64,000 bases of DNA, from NCBI RefSeq assembly GCF_000949865.1, contig NZ_JWJH01000015.1:1-64000 (forward strand). Direction: 5' to 3'. The DNA is from Rhizobium nepotum 39/7. GTDB lineage: Bacteria; Pseudomonadota; Alphaproteobacteria; Rhizobiales; Rhizobiaceae. Each line of letters opens with the position of its first letter. The stretch's first letter is position 1. Below the pieces are notes generated by a model. It ran no database searches. It saw nothing but the letters and a program-made list of their open reading frames with translations, and was not told the DNA's origin. Of the stretch, positions 1 to 9,444 are shown one piece after another. Made by a program: the position numbers and the translations under genes.

Positions 1-15
1 GCCGATTTAAACCGG

Positions 16-245
16 ACAGTAGTGGGCTTGACCCGAGGATCTAAACACGCCAATAAAATCCAGACGTTGCAGACCCTCGGGACAAGCCCGAGGATGACGT
101 CGGAGTGTTTGGTGAGGGTCGCCATTTATCGGATGATACGAACAGTAGTGAGCCTGTCTCGACATCTATTCACGCCGCGCAAGATCAACGGTTGCAGATG
201 CCCGGGACATCCTTGGGGCTCGACACGGGGACGGAGCATGACGTG
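16..245. repeat. Two diverged direct copies of a rhizobial-type intergenic repeat
   Basis: Both copies begin with ACAGTAGTG (positions 16 and 142). Both then run through a cacgcc segment, a gttgcag segment and a G+C-rich block of the type ctcgggacaagcccgagg. The first copy keeps self-complementary arms (cccgagg around 32-38, cctcggg around 75-81). The second is more diverged. The short reading frames across this stretch have no family resemblance or convincing ribosome site, so I read 1-245 as non-coding repeat DNA. Confidence 0.5.
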
Positions 246-277
246 ATGAGAGGTTTTCCGGTTTCGTGTCAGCCAAG

Positions 278-299
278 GCGGCCTTCGGGCCGCTTTTTT
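278..299 (+). terminator. Rho-independent terminator with UUCG tetraloop
   Basis: A perfect 6-bp stem GCGGCC/GGCCGC closes on the stable TTCG tetraloop and is followed by six T residues. The T-tract lies on the plus strand, so it ends a transcript entering from the left of the window. It does not serve hemW, which ends at 332 on the other strand. Confidence 0.75.
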
Positions 300-331
300 A
301 TTGCCGTTTCAAGACCTGCCGATGCTGCCGG

Positions 332-1540
332 TCAGCAGGCGAGATCAGCGACAACCGCGTCCAGAATAAGCATGCCGGAAGGGGTGCAGCGCAGGCGGGA
401 ATTGCCTATCCGTTCCACGAAACCGTGTTGCAGGAGGAATTCCTCCTTTTCCGGGTCGAGGTCGCGGCCGGAAAGGTCGCTCCAGCGGGCGAGATCGATG
501 CCTTCGCGGAGGCGCAGGCCCATCAGCAGCAATTCGTCGGCCTGTTCGTCCGCGCCGAGAAGTTCCTGATCGACCATGCCATGGCCTTCCCGCTCGACGG
601 TCTCGAGCCAGGTTTCCGGGTGACGCTCGGTCACGGTCGCAAGCTTGGAGGCACCAGTGGTCAGGCGTCCATGCGCGCCGGGGCCGATACCGGCATAATC
701 GCCGTAGCGCCAGTAGGTCAGGTTGTGGCGGCTTTCGGCGCCGGGGCGGGCGTGGTTGGAAACCTCGTAGGCCGGCATGCCGTAACGCTCGGTGATTTCC
801 TGTGTCGCCTCATAAAGCACGGCTGAGTGTTCGCCATCCGGCACGATCAGCTTGCCGGCCTTGTGCAGCCCGTAAAAGGGCGTGCCTTCCTCGATGGTCA
901 GCTGGTAGAGCGACAGGTGGTCAACCGCATAGGAGACGGCCTCTTTCAGTTCGGCATCCCATTCGGCCACCGTCTGGTTCGGGCGGGCGTAAATGAGATC
1001 GAAGGACATGCGCGGAAAAATCTCGCGCGCCAGCCTTATGGCCTTCAAGGCATCGGCCACGTCATGCAGACGGCCGAGGAATTTCAGATCACGGTCGTTC
1101 AGCGCCTGCACGCCGAGCGAGACGCGGTTGACGCCTGCGGCGCGATAACCGCGAAACCGTTCCGCCTCGACGCTGGAGGGATTGGCCTCCATGGTGATCT
1201 CGATACCATCAGGCACGTGCCAGAAACGCGAGACGCCATCAAGAAGCGCACCAACCGTCTGCGGGTCCATCAGCGATGGCGTGCCGCCGCCCATGAAAAT
1301 GCTGGTGACGACACGCGGGCCGCTGAGCGCCCGCATCTTTGCCATTTCGCTGAGGAAAGCCGCAGTAAACCGTTCCTGATCCACCGGGCGGTGGCGGACA
1401 TGGCTGTTGAAATCGCAATAGGGGCATTTGGCCGCACAGAAGGGCCAGTGCAGATAGATCCCAAAACCGGGATCGCCCGTATCCGGCAGAAGCGATGCGC
1501 CGGGGGCAGAAATATGATGCTGCCCGATCATCGGGTTCAT
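332..1540 (-). CDS. hemW: HemW-like radical SAM protein (heme chaperone, formerly 'HemN-like')
   Basis: A 402-residue protein of the HemW / oxygen-independent coproporphyrinogen-oxidase-like family. Family members bind a 4Fe-4S cluster and S-adenosylmethionine, and HemW is understood to be a heme chaperone rather than a true CPO. The radical SAM cysteines are visible as FCAAKCPYC (C35, C39, C42), followed by a glycine-rich GGGTPS segment and, near residue 230, the GTPFYG region of the family. Its ATG overlaps the rdgB stop as ATGA, so it is translated after rdgB in an rph-rdgB-hemW operon. The exact substrate role is known from the family only. Confidence 0.9.
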   Translation of the reverse strand: MNPMIGQHHISAPGASLLPDTGDPGFGIYLHWPFCAAKCPYCDFNSHVRHRPVDQERFTAAFLSEMAKMRALSGPRVVTSIFMGGGTPSLMDPQTVGALLDGVSRFWHVPDGIEITMEANPSSVEAERFRGYRAAGVNRVSLGVQALNDRDLKFLGRLHDVADALKAIRLAREIFPRMSFDLIYARPNQTVAEWDAELKEAVSYAVDHLSLYQLTIEEGTPFYGLHKAGKLIVPDGEHSAVLYEATQEITERYGMPAYEVSNHARPGAESRHNLTYWRYGDYAGIGPGAHGRLTTGASKLATVTERHPETWLETVEREGHGMVDQELLGADEQADELLLMGLRLREGIDLARWSDLSGRDLDPEKEEFLLQHGFVERIGNSRLRCTPSGMLILDAVVADLAC

Positions 1541-2181
1541 GCCTCCAGGCAGGTTTCTACGAATTTCTTGAAGGCGCGGGCGCGGTGCGAAAGAGCAGCG
1601 GCGTCACCAGGCTTCCAGCCATGTTTTTCATCCGCCGTCATCTCGCCGAATGTGGTGTCATATCCTTCAGGCTTGAAGACAGGATCGTAACCGAAGCCGC
1701 TCGTTCCGCGCGGTGGCCACGCAACCGTACCTTCCACCTCGCCGCGAAAATATTCGACATGCCCGTCCGGCCACGCAAGGCACAGCACGCTGACGAAGCG
1801 CCCCGTGCGGTCTTCCGGTTTCGATGCGCCGCGTTCCGCAAGCGCGTCCTCGACCTTCTGCATCGCCATGGCAAAGTCACGCGTGCCGTCCGCCGTCTCG
1901 GCCCAATTGGCGGTATAAACGCCGGGCGCACCATTCAGCGCGTCGATCACCAGACCGGAATCGTCGGATAAAGCGGGCAGGCCGGATGCCTTCGCGGAGG
2001 CAAGCGCCTTGATGGCCGCATTTTCCTCGAAGGTGGTGCCCGTCTCGTCCGGCTCAACGAAATTCAGCTCTGCAGCCGATTTCGCGGAAAAGCCGAAAGG
2101 TCCGATCAGATCGGCGATTTCGGCGATCTTGCCCTTGTTGTGGCTGGCGACGACGATCGTTCTGGTATCGAGCTTGCGCAT
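1537..2181 (-). CDS. rdgB: dITP/XTP pyrophosphatase (non-canonical purine NTP pyrophosphatase)
   Basis: A 214-residue Ham1/RdgB protein that hydrolyses dITP, XTP and related deaminated nucleotides to monophosphates, keeping them out of DNA and RNA. Family marks are the N-terminal [10 protein letters not shown] nucleotide-binding segment, the DDSGL motif in the middle and GFGYDPVF near the C-terminal third. The start at MRKLDTRT gives the usual family length; a longer open frame upstream runs antisense-free through the rph end and is not needed. It lies 17 nt downstream of rph and overlaps hemW by 4 nt, so the three genes are probably co-transcribed. Confidence 0.93.
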   Translation of the reverse strand: MRKLDTRTIVVASHNKGKIAEIADLIGPFGFSAKSAAELNFVEPDETGTTFEENAAIKALASAKASGLPALSDDSGLVIDALNGAPGVYTANWAETADGTRDFAMAMQKVEDALAERGASKPEDRTGRFVSVLCLAWPDGHVEYFRGEVEGTVAWPPRGTSGFGYDPVFKPEGYDTTFGEMTADEKHGWKPGDAAALSHRARAFKKFVETCLEA

Positions 2182-2198
2182 CACGTTTTCCTGTCGGC

Positions 2199-2915
2199 TC
2201 AGGCAATGACCTGCTTTTGAAGGGCGACCAGTTCGCTGCATCCTGCCTTGGCGAGACCGAGCAGCGTCAGGAATTCCTCTTCGGAGAATGGTGCGCCTTC
2301 CGCCGTTCCCTGAACCTCGACGATGCCGCCGGAGCCGGTGATGACGAAATTCGCATCGGTCTCGGCGGAGGAATCCTCGAGATAGTCGAGATCGATGACC
2401 GGCTGTTTTGCGAAAATGCCGCAGGAGATCGCCGCGATATGATCCTTCAGGACCTTCTCGACCTTGATCATGTTGCGGGTTTCCATCCATTTCAGGCAAT
2501 CATGCAGGGCGATCCATGCGCCGGTGATGGAAGCCGTGCGCGTGCCGCCATCGGCCTGAATGACGTCGCAATCGATGCTGATCTGGCGTTCGCCAAGCGC
2601 CTGCAGATCGACCACCGCACGCAGCGAGCGGCCGATAAGGCGCTGGATTTCCTGGGTGCGTCCACCCTGCTTGCCGGCGGCGGCTTCGCGCTTCATACGC
2701 TCGTTGGTGGAGCGTGGCAGCATGCCGTATTCCGCGGTCACCCAGCCCTTGCCGCTGTTGCGCAGCCATGGCGGCGTCTTTTCCTCAAGGCTTGCGGTGA
2801 CCAGCACATGCGTGTCGCCGAATTTGACCAGACAGGAACCTTCGGCATGTTTCGAGAAATTGCGCTCGAAAGAAACCTTGCGCATCTGATCGGTTTTTCT
2901 GCCTGAAGGCCGCAT
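2199..2915 (-). CDS. rph: Ribonuclease PH
   Basis: A 238-residue phosphorolytic 3'-to-5' exoribonuclease that trims the 3' ends of tRNA precursors. The N-terminus [12 protein letters not shown] and the phosphate-binding [16 protein letters not shown] region are typical, and the protein stays collinear with the family to the C-terminal [10 protein letters not shown] segment. The start at MRPSG gives the standard length; upstream in-frame codons would add an unsupported 31 residues. It is divergent from hrcA across a 136-nt shared promoter region, an arrangement common in rhizobia. Confidence 0.95.
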   Translation of the reverse strand: MRPSGRKTDQMRKVSFERNFSKHAEGSCLVKFGDTHVLVTASLEEKTPPWLRNSGKGWVTAEYGMLPRSTNERMKREAAAGKQGGRTQEIQRLIGRSLRAVVDLQALGERQISIDCDVIQADGGTRTASITGAWIALHDCLKWMETRNMIKVEKVLKDHIAAISCGIFAKQPVIDLDYLEDSSAETDANFVITGSGGIVEVQGTAEGAPFSEEEFLTLLGLAKAGCSELVALQKQVIA

Positions 2916-3051
2916 ATGATCCACTCTCCATGTTGGTTCCTGCCTTCTAAGGTGCGCTCCGGGCTTTTGCAAAGCCAATTTCCATTTTGCCGCAGCGGTG
3001 CGACGCATTATATTGATACAAACAGGGTTTGGATGACAAAGAACGGACGAG

Positions 3052-4143
3052 ATGGGCTTTTCTGCACCACTTTCAAAAGATCAGGCATCGCTGCTGGATG
3101 AACGGTCGCGGGAGATTTTCCGGCGCATCGTCGAAGGCTATCTCGACACCGGCGAACCCTTGGGGTCGCGCAGCCTGTCGCGGCTCTTGCCGATGTCGCT
3201 TTCACCGGCCTCCGTGCGCAACGTCATGAGCGATCTCGAGGAACTGGGCCTCATCTATTCGCCGCATATCAGCGCCGGGCGCCTGCCCACCCAGACCGGG
3301 CTGCGCTTCTTCGTGGATGCCTTCATGCAGGTGGGCGATCTGCCCGCCGACGAGAGGGCGAGCATAGACCGCCAGATCGGCCCGGTCTCCGGCCATGAAC
3401 AACCGCTGGAAGGGCTATTGACGGAGGCGAGCCGCATGCTGTCCGGCATGTCGCGTGGCGCCGGGCTCGTGCTGACGGCCAAGAACGACGTCACCCTCAA
3501 ACATGTGGAGTTCATCAGGCTGGAGCCCACCAAGGCGCTTGCCGTGCTGGTTGGTGACCACAATCAGGTCGAAAACCGCATCATCGAATTGCCGGCCGGT
3601 ATTTCGTCATCGCAATTGACGGAGGCGGCGAATTTCATCAATGCCCATCTGTCCGGCCAGACGCTGCAGGAATTGCGGGACCAGTTTCAGACGCAGCGGG
3701 CGGAGTTGCAATCGGAACTCGGCACGCTGACACAGGACCTCATTGAGCGTGGTCTGGCCATATGGTCGGGTGACAATGAGGAGGGCAAGCTCGGCCGACT
3801 CATCGTCCGGGGACGCTCCAACCTGCTCGAGGGCCTCGCCGGCGAGGAAGATATCGATCGCGTGCGCCTGCTGTTCGACGATCTGGAACGCAAGGAAAAT
3901 CTCATCGAGATCCTCAGCCTTGCGGAAAGCGGTTCCGGGGTCAGGATTTTCATCGGCTCGGAAAACAAGCTCTTTTCGCTGTCCGGTTCATCGCTGATCG
4001 TCGCGCCCTATCGGGATGAAGAAAATCGCGTCGTGGGCGCGGTCGGCGTCATCGGTCCCACCAGGCTCAATTATGCCCGTATCGTTCCCATGGTGGACTA
4101 TACAGCGCAGATCATGGCCCGCCTTTCCCGAAAACAGAGATAG
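3052..4143 (+). CDS. hrcA: Heat-inducible transcription repressor HrcA
   Basis: A 363-residue HrcA repressor, which in this group binds the CIRCE inverted repeat in front of groESL. The N-terminal winged helix shows [20 protein letters not shown] and the recognition region [17 protein letters not shown]. The C-terminal two thirds is the GAF-like dimerisation domain ending [14 protein letters not shown] could not find a CIRCE element (TTAGCACTC-N9-GAGTGCTAA) in the 136 nt upstream, so autoregulation through CIRCE is not supported here. It precedes grpE by 113 nt in the usual hrcA-grpE arrangement. Confidence 0.95.
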   Translation: MGFSAPLSKDQASLLDERSREIFRRIVEGYLDTGEPLGSRSLSRLLPMSLSPASVRNVMSDLEELGLIYSPHISAGRLPTQTGLRFFVDAFMQVGDLPADERASIDRQIGPVSGHEQPLEGLLTEASRMLSGMSRGAGLVLTAKNDVTLKHVEFIRLEPTKALAVLVGDHNQVENRIIELPAGISSSQLTEAANFINAHLSGQTLQELRDQFQTQRAELQSELGTLTQDLIERGLAIWSGDNEEGKLGRLIVRGRSNLLEGLAGEEDIDRVRLLFDDLERKENLIEILSLAESGSGVRIFIGSENKLFSLSGSSLIVAPYRDEENRVVGAVGVIGPTRLNYARIVPMVDYTAQIMARLSRKQR

Positions 4144-4256
4144 GACAAGCCCGCAAGGTCGGAGAATGCGGCAAGCTTTTCGCCGCAAGCCTTGATTTTT
4201 GCCCGTCAAAGCTCGATATCGGGCGCAACCAACAACATTCAAATCTGGAGAACGTC

Positions 4257-4892
4257 ATGACCGACGATACGAAAAAGCCCGGACCTGACGCGGACGTCGC
4301 CGAAGAACTTATCGAGCCCGCGCTGTTGGGAGAAGAGACGGTGGAGACTGCCGAACCCGATCCGGTCGAGCTGCTCAGGGCCGAAAACGCCGATCTGCGC
4401 GACAAGTTCCTGCGTCTTGCGGCGGAAATGGACAATCTTCGTCGCCGCACCGAGCGCGAAGTCAAGGATGCGAAGTCCTATTCCCTTGCCGGTTTTGCGC
4501 GCGACATGCTTGCCGTTTCCGATAATCTTCGCCGCGCTCTGGAAGCCATTCCGGACGAACTCAAGACCAATGGCGAGGCTGGTCTCAGCGGCCTGATCGA
4601 GGGCGTCGAGATGACCGAGCGCTCGATGCTGTCGACGCTGGAGCGCCACGGCGTAAAAAAGATCGATGCCGAAGGCCAGAAGTTCGACCCGAATTTCCAC
4701 CAGGCAATGTTCGAAATTCCCAACCCTGCGGTTCCGAACAACACCGTGCTTCAGGTGGTTCAGGCCGGTTTCACCATCGGTGACCGGGTGCTGCGCCCCG
4801 CCATGGTTGGTGTCGCCAAGGGCGGCCCGAAGGTGGAGACCGCCACATCGGCCGAGCCGGGCACCGCCTCCGTCAACGAGAAGGATGCGTGA
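4257..4892 (+). CDS. grpE: Nucleotide exchange factor GrpE (DnaK co-chaperone)
   Basis: A 211-residue GrpE that releases ADP from DnaK. The layout is an acidic disordered N-terminus, a long dimeric helix (about residues 40-110, with [20 protein letters not shown]) and the beta-wing domain with [13 protein letters not shown] and [20 protein letters not shown]. The start follows CTGGAGAACGTC, which provides a GGAG ribosome site. Its transcript ends at the strong hairpin at 4911-4939. Pairing with hrcA suggests control within the heat-shock regulon. Confidence 0.95.
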   Translation: MTDDTKKPGPDADVAEELIEPALLGEETVETAEPDPVELLRAENADLRDKFLRLAAEMDNLRRRTEREVKDAKSYSLAGFARDMLAVSDNLRRALEAIPDELKTNGEAGLSGLIEGVEMTERSMLSTLERHGVKKIDAEGQKFDPNFHQAMFEIPNPAVPNNTVLQVVQAGFTIGDRVLRPAMVGVAKGGPKVETATSAEPGTASVNEKDA

Positions 4893-4910
4893 AGCATTCT
4901 CTCACCTAAT

Positions 4911-4939
4911 AAAAACGCGCCTCAAGGGCGCGTTTTTTT
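4911..4939. terminator. Bidirectional terminator between grpE and ptsN
   Basis: Stem CGCGCC (4916-4921) pairs with GGCGCG (4927-4932) around a 5-nt loop. There are five A before and seven T after, extending the pairing and giving a U-tract on both strands. It sits between convergent grpE and ptsN. Confidence 0.9.
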
Positions 4940-4969
4940 GACCATGGAAACGAACCCCGGCAGGCCGCG

Positions 4970-5431
4970 TCAGGCTGCTGTCGCCTGCTCCTGATTAAGG
5001 AAAGCGTAGATTGCCGTGTCGGAATCGGTGGCGCGCAGCTTGGCCACCAGTTCGGGGTCGCGCAATGAGCGCGCAATTCTGGACAGTGCCTTCAGGTGAT
5101 CCGCGCCGGCGCCTTCAGGCGCGAGCAGCAGGAAAACCAGATCGACCGGCTGGTCGTCCAGCGCCTCGAAATCGACCGGTGTTTCAAGACGTGCGAAGAC
5201 GCCGGTGATCTGATGGATGCTGTTGAGCTTGCCATGCGGAATGGCGATGCCGTGCCCTACGCCGGTGGAGCCGAGTTTTTCACGCTGGAGGATGACGTCG
5301 AAAATTTCCCGTTCCGAGACTCCGGTAATTCTGGCTGCCTTGGCGGCCAGCTCCTGAAGCAACTGCTTTTTGGAATTCACCTTGAGGGCGGGAATAATCG
5401 CATCTTGTTGCAGCAAATCTGCCAACGCCAT
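4970..5431 (-). CDS. ptsN: Nitrogen-PTS EIIA component (EIIANtr)
   Basis: A 153-residue PtsN-type EIIA protein, the terminal phosphoryl acceptor of the nitrogen-related PTS (EINtr-NPr-EIIANtr). It signals phosphorylation state to potassium uptake and other targets rather than transporting sugar. The active histidine is H66 in GHGIAIPHGKL, followed by the LVFLLLAPEGAGADHLKAL block. It is the last gene of the rpoN-hpf-ptsN cluster, an ancient arrangement linking sigma-54 and nitrogen signalling, and lies 82 nt from hpf. Confidence 0.95.
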   Translation of the reverse strand: MALADLLQQDAIIPALKVNSKKQLLQELAAKAARITGVSEREIFDVILQREKLGSTGVGHGIAIPHGKLNSIHQITGVFARLETPVDFEALDDQPVDLVFLLLAPEGAGADHLKALSRIARSLRDPELVAKLRATDSDTAIYAFLNQEQATAA

Positions 5432-5513
5432 TCTCTTTTTCCTTCATGCCATCGAGACGATGCAGGAGGCAGATACGCTGTTGCGACCTGCCTCCCATGT
5501 CTTGTCAGACTGT

Positions 5514-6095
5514 TCAGCTCTTGATCGTTTCCGCGTCGATCCAGCCAATATTGCCGTCATGACGCCGGTAAACGATGTTGAGATATTCCTTGCCCGGGCT
5601 GCGGAAGAGCAGAACCGGTTCGTCCGTCATGTCGAGCGCCATTACGGCGCTGGCGACGGACATCGTCTTTATCTGTTTCGAACTTTCCGCCACGATCGTG
5701 GGTGCGTAATCTTCGGGAACCTCGTGGTCCTCATCGGGAACAGCATCCATCACCGTATAGGCGATTTCCGACATCGCGCCGTTCGCTGCGGAACCATTGT
5801 GATGATGGTCCTTCAGCTTCCGCTTGTAGCGACGCAGGCGCTTTTCGATCCGTTCGGCGGCTGCATCGAAACTCGCTTGCGGATCATTTGCCTCACCCGC
5901 CGCATGCAATACAACGCCCGTGTCGAGGTGCAGCTTGCAATCGGCTGCAAAACGCGATCCCGACTTCTCCACGGTCACTTGGCCTGAATACCCCCCATCG
6001 AAGTATTTGGTAACTGCCAGACCTATATTGTCCTCAATCCGCTGACGGAAAGATTCGCCGATCTCCATATGTTTACCAGATACACGCACACTCAT
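5514..6095 (-). CDS. hpf: Long-form ribosome hibernation promoting factor (HPF/RaiA family)
   Basis: A 193-residue protein with an N-terminal HPF/YfiA ribosome-binding domain (about residues 1-105, SVRVSGKHMEIGESFRQRI) and a C-terminal dimerisation domain (about 130-190, with DEPVLLFRSPG and NIVYRRHDGNIGWI). This is the long form that dimerises 70S ribosomes in stationary phase. The start MSVRVSGK is preceded on the minus strand by AAAAAGGAAAATTTCC, a good ribosome site; longer in-frame starts add nothing family-like. It sits between rpoN and ptsN, as in most proteobacteria. Confidence 0.93.
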   Translation of the reverse strand: MSVRVSGKHMEIGESFRQRIEDNIGLAVTKYFDGGYSGQVTVEKSGSRFAADCKLHLDTGVVLHAAGEANDPQASFDAAAERIEKRLRRYKRKLKDHHHNGSAANGAMSEIAYTVMDAVPDEDHEVPEDYAPTIVAESSKQIKTMSVASAVMALDMTDEPVLLFRSPGKEYLNIVYRRHDGNIGWIDAETIKS

Positions 6096-6340
6096 GGAAA
6101 TTTTCCTTTTTGTAGTGATTTGCGAGTACCAGCTTACGTCAAGCCGAGCGCGCATCCAAGCGTTTCGAAGACCTTTAAAAGCCTCCATTCGAATTTTACG
6201 CCCATGGACGGTGGAGATGAATCCGTTACAAATAACCTTGCTTATGTGTGCGGCGGGCTTCTAGCCCCAGACGTTGCAAGAGTCAATGGTGCAGCCGGAA
6301 TGCGGCTGAGAAGCCCCGAAAACGTGATCGTTTGCGCTGC

Positions 6341-7891
6341 TCAGTAGACGGATAATCTGGCGAGCGCTTTCTTTTCCCGCCGTCTCTGGACGGAGGAGGG
6401 GATGTTCATCGCCTCGCGATATTTGGCGACGGTACGGCGGGCGAGATCGATGCCGCTCTTTTTCAGGTTATCGACGATATCGTCATCGGAAAGGACTGCG
6501 TCGGCGGCCTCATGCGCGATCATCCCCTTGATGCGGTGACGCACCGCTTCCGCCGAATGGCTGTCGCCGCCCTCCACGGAGCTGATGGAAACGCTGAAGA
6601 AATATTTCAGCTCGAACAGCCCGCGCGGCGTCAGCATGTATTTTTTCGAGGTCACCCGGCTGACGGTGGATTCGTGCATCTTGATGGCGTCCGCCACCGT
6701 CTTGAGGTTCAGCGGACGCAGATGATCGACGCCATTGACGAGAAAGGCGTCCTGCTGGCGCACGATTTCGGTCGCTACCTTCATGATCGTTCTGGCACGC
6801 TGGTCGAGGCTGCGGGTCAGCCAATGGGCCGTCTGCATGCATTCGGAAAGAAAATCCTGGTCCTCACCCGCGCGCGCTTTGTGCCTTGAAACCTCGGCGA
6901 AATAGGTCTGGTTGATGAGCACGCGCGGCAGGGTCTCGGGATTGATTTCCACCAGCCATCCGCCTGCGGAGGAGGGGCGAATGATGATATCAGGAACGAT
7001 GGTCTCCGAAACGGTCGATTCATAGCCCGCGCCGGGGCGTGGATTGAGCGTCCTGATTTCCGACAGCATGTCGAGAAGGTCTTCCTCATCGACACCGCAG
7101 AGTTTTTTCAAGGCCACGAAGTCCCGTTTCGCCAGAAGCTCCAGATTGTCGACGAAAGCCCGCATCGCCGGATCGAGCCGATCCTTCTGGGCGAGCTGGA
7201 TCGCCAGACATTCGCTCAGCGAACGGGAAAATACGCCGGGGGGGTCGAAGCCCTGGAGTATCTTCAAGACGCGCTCCACCGCCGAAAGGGTTGCTCCCAG
7301 CCGTTCGGCGACATCGTCGGCGGCGTCCGCCGCGATATATCCGGTCTCGTCGAGCTGGCCGATCAGCGCATCGGCGATCATCCTGTCTTCTGCGGAGGAT
7401 ATGGCGAGCGGCAATTGCTGATTGAGATGGTCGCCTAGGCTTTGTCTCGCCGCAATGAAATCGTCGAGATCGTAGCTTTCGCCGGACCCGTTCCCGGGCA
7501 TGGATTTCCATTGGCCGGCCAGCTCGGGGGCATCGGCCTTTCTCGGTTCGGTATCGTCGGGAAAGACGTTTTCGAAACTGGTGTCCAGCTGTTCGCCGAG
7601 ATTGGCGGCGCGGTCGCCATACCAGTCGTCGCTGTCGGATGTTACCGTGGCGGACTTGTCCGGGCTTTCGCTCTCCGTGTCGCCGAAATTCTCCGCATTT
7701 TCCGGAGTATCGCTGCCCAAATCGCTGTCGTTTGCCGCAATTTCAAGCAGGGGGTTGCGCTCAATCTCCTGCGCGATGAACTGCGTCAGTTCGAAATGCG
7801 TCATCTGAAGCAGCTGGATGGACTGCATCAGTTGCGGTGTCATCACGAGAGACTGGTTTTGACGCAGCAAAAGGCTGGCAGATAATGCCAT
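6341..7891 (-). CDS. rpoN: RNA polymerase sigma-54 factor
   Basis: A 516-residue RpoN directing transcription from -24/-12 promoters with enhancer-binding activators (nitrogen assimilation, C4-dicarboxylate uptake and others). Region I starts MALSASLLLRQNQSLVMTPQ, with its glutamine/leucine-rich helix. An acidic, low-complexity region II covers about residues 55-130. The DNA-binding part carries an HTH and ends with the RpoN box ARRTVAKYREAMNI about 30 residues from the C-terminus. The start at MALSASLLL gives the family length; an extra 14 in-frame residues upstream are not conserved. It is 154 nt downstream of lptB. Confidence 0.96.
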   Translation of the reverse strand: MALSASLLLRQNQSLVMTPQLMQSIQLLQMTHFELTQFIAQEIERNPLLEIAANDSDLGSDTPENAENFGDTESESPDKSATVTSDSDDWYGDRAANLGEQLDTSFENVFPDDTEPRKADAPELAGQWKSMPGNGSGESYDLDDFIAARQSLGDHLNQQLPLAISSAEDRMIADALIGQLDETGYIAADAADDVAERLGATLSAVERVLKILQGFDPPGVFSRSLSECLAIQLAQKDRLDPAMRAFVDNLELLAKRDFVALKKLCGVDEEDLLDMLSEIRTLNPRPGAGYESTVSETIVPDIIIRPSSAGGWLVEINPETLPRVLINQTYFAEVSRHKARAGEDQDFLSECMQTAHWLTRSLDQRARTIMKVATEIVRQQDAFLVNGVDHLRPLNLKTVADAIKMHESTVSRVTSKKYMLTPRGLFELKYFFSVSISSVEGGDSHSAEAVRHRIKGMIAHEAADAVLSDDDIVDNLKKSGIDLARRTVAKYREAMNIPSSVQRRREKKALARLSVY

Positions 7892-8045
7892 GGCGGACGC
7901 GAAACTCCCCTTACAGCTTCTCCGTCGCCACAATTTTCATAAATTTTGCGAGGGGCAACGAAACTTGGCCCAAAAATTGCTTTTTTATTTTGTTTGGTCA
8001 AGCGTCACCGCAGGGCGCGATGAAGAATCTTTCGCGCCCGAGGGC

Positions 8046-8855
8046 TTAAAGGCTAAAATTATTGCCGAGATAGAGCCGGCGCACGTCCGGATTGTTGACG
8101 ATATCGTCCGCACGGCCATGAGTCAGGACTTCACCGGCATGGATGATATAGGCGCGGTCGATGAGACCAAGCGTTTCGCGAACGTTGTGGTCCGTGATGA
8201 GAACGCCAATCCCGCGTGCAGTCAAATGCCTGACGAGATTCTGGATGTCGCTGACGGAGATCGGATCGACGCCCGCGAAGGGTTCGTCCAGAAGCATGAA
8301 GGTCGGATCTGTCGCCAGGGCACGGGCAATTTCCAGACGGCGGCGTTCACCACCCGATAGCGCGACGGCCGGCGACTTGCGCAGCTGCGCAATGTGGAAC
8401 TCTTCCAGCAATTCGTCGAGCTTGCGGTTGCGCTTGGCACTGTCGGGCTCGTGCACTTCCAGCACGGCGCGGATGTTCTCTTCGACCGTCAGCCCGCGAA
8501 AGATCGAGGCTTCCTGTGGCAGGTAACCGACGCCGAGGCGGGCACGCCTGTACATCGGCATGGTGGTGACGTCGTTGCCGTTGATGGCGATCTTGCCGCT
8601 ATCGACGGGCACGAGGCCCGTGATCATGTAGAAACAGGTGGTTTTGCCCGCGCCGTTCGGTCCAAGCAGTCCCACGGCCTCGCCACGGCGTACGACCAGC
8701 GAAACGCCATTGACGACCCGACGCGTATTATAGGTCTTCGTCAGACCATGCGCGATCAGAGTGCCTTCATAGCGGGCCTTGTCGGCCTGTGACGCCGCGT
8801 CCACAGGTTGGTCGCGCCCGCCGCCGAATATTTTTGAGATCGAGGGTATTTTCAC
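8046..8855 (-). CDS. lptB: LPS export ABC transporter ATP-binding protein LptB
   Basis: A 269-residue cytoplasmic ATPase that powers extraction of lipopolysaccharide from the inner membrane with LptF/LptG, which are not in this window. Walker A is LLGPNGAGKTT, the signature LSGGERRRLEIARAL and Walker B FMLLDEPFAGVDP; the Q-loop is YLPQEASIFRGLTV, matching LptB rather than generic ABC proteins. It has about 30 extra N-terminal residues compared with the enterobacterial form. The only suitable start is GTG at 8855, 9 nt past the lptA stop, with no clear Shine-Dalgarno, so coupling to lptA is likely. Confidence 0.94.
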   Translation of the reverse strand: MKIPSISKIFGGGRDQPVDAASQADKARYEGTLIAHGLTKTYNTRRVVNGVSLVVRRGEAVGLLGPNGAGKTTCFYMITGLVPVDSGKIAINGNDVTTMPMYRRARLGVGYLPQEASIFRGLTVEENIRAVLEVHEPDSAKRNRKLDELLEEFHIAQLRKSPAVALSGGERRRLEIARALATDPTFMLLDEPFAGVDPISVSDIQNLVRHLTARGIGVLITDHNVRETLGLIDRAYIIHAGEVLTHGRADDIVNNPDVRRLYLGNNFSL

Positions 8856-8864
8856 GAGGTGAGA

Positions 8865-9431
8865 CTACTGTTTCTTCTGCTGCGATTTCGGATCGAGCAT
8901 GATCCGGACAGGCCCGCCGCAGCTTTCGAGCTTTGCCTGTCCCGAATTCATCAGAACAGTGAGCTTGCAGCCGGTGAAGACATTCGTGCCTTCGGACAGC
9001 ACGACCTGCTTGCCCGTCAGAATGAAGGTCTGCGCCGCCATGTCGAATTCGCCGTGATCGGCGGTAGCCTTCTGGGTCTCCGACGTCAGGTAGACGTTAT
9101 TGTCGACGAAGATTTTTTCGATGTTGGCGTCGCCGCTCGTGAGTGACGAACCTTCACCCTTGTAGTTGACCGTCATCTTGCCGGCCTGAAGGGTGGTGGT
9201 GCCCTGCACAACTTTTACATTGCCGGTGAAATAGGCCTTGCGCTCCTGATCCCGGATTTCGAGCTGATCGCTTTCGATTGCAATCGGCTGATCGCCGGAA
9301 AGCGAAACACCCTTCATGTTGCTGGTGGTGTTCTGGGCAAAAGCCACAGTTGCAAGACAGGAAAAAGCAAAAGCTGCGGCTGTAAAGCCTGCGGATTTGC
9401 CAAGGGAAACGGGACGGGAAATTTGCATCAT
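8865..9431 (-). CDS. lptA: LPS transport periplasmic bridge protein LptA (OstA-like)
   Basis: A roughly 188-residue OstA/LptA-domain protein of the periplasmic lipopolysaccharide bridge. An N-terminal signal peptide (hydrophobic FTAAAFAFSCLATVAFAQ, predicted cleavage after AFA) precedes the beta-jellyroll part with PIAIESDQLEIRDQERKAYF and TTLQAGKMTVNY. The start is uncertain: I chose ATG 9431 because it gives a compact signal peptide. ATG 9458, which overlaps the lptC stop by 14 nt, adds nine residues and is possible. Neither has a strong ribosome site. Confidence 0.88.
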   Translation of the reverse strand: MMQISRPVSLGKSAGFTAAAFAFSCLATVAFAQNTTSNMKGVSLSGDQPIAIESDQLEIRDQERKAYFTGNVKVVQGTTTLQAGKMTVNYKGEGSSLTSGDANIEKIFVDNNVYLTSETQKATADHGEFDMAAQTFILTGKQVVLSEGTNVFTGCKLTVLMNSGQAKLESCGGPVRIMLDPKSQQKKQ

Positions 9432-9444
9432 CTGGACCGGGCTC

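Noticed and set aside
22-569. Short plus-strand frames at the left edge
   Set aside because: They lie in repeat DNA and then across a terminator and the hemW 3' end; composition is Arg/Ser-rich without family features.
2916-3051. A CIRCE operator in front of hrcA
   Set aside because: No TTAGCACTC/GAGTGCTAA arms are present in the divergent rph-hrcA region on either strand.
6292-6308. Hairpin CAGCCG/CGGCTG between hpf and rpoN as a terminator
   Set aside because: The stem is only 6 bp and has no U-tract on either strand; rpoN and hpf may simply be co-transcribed through it.
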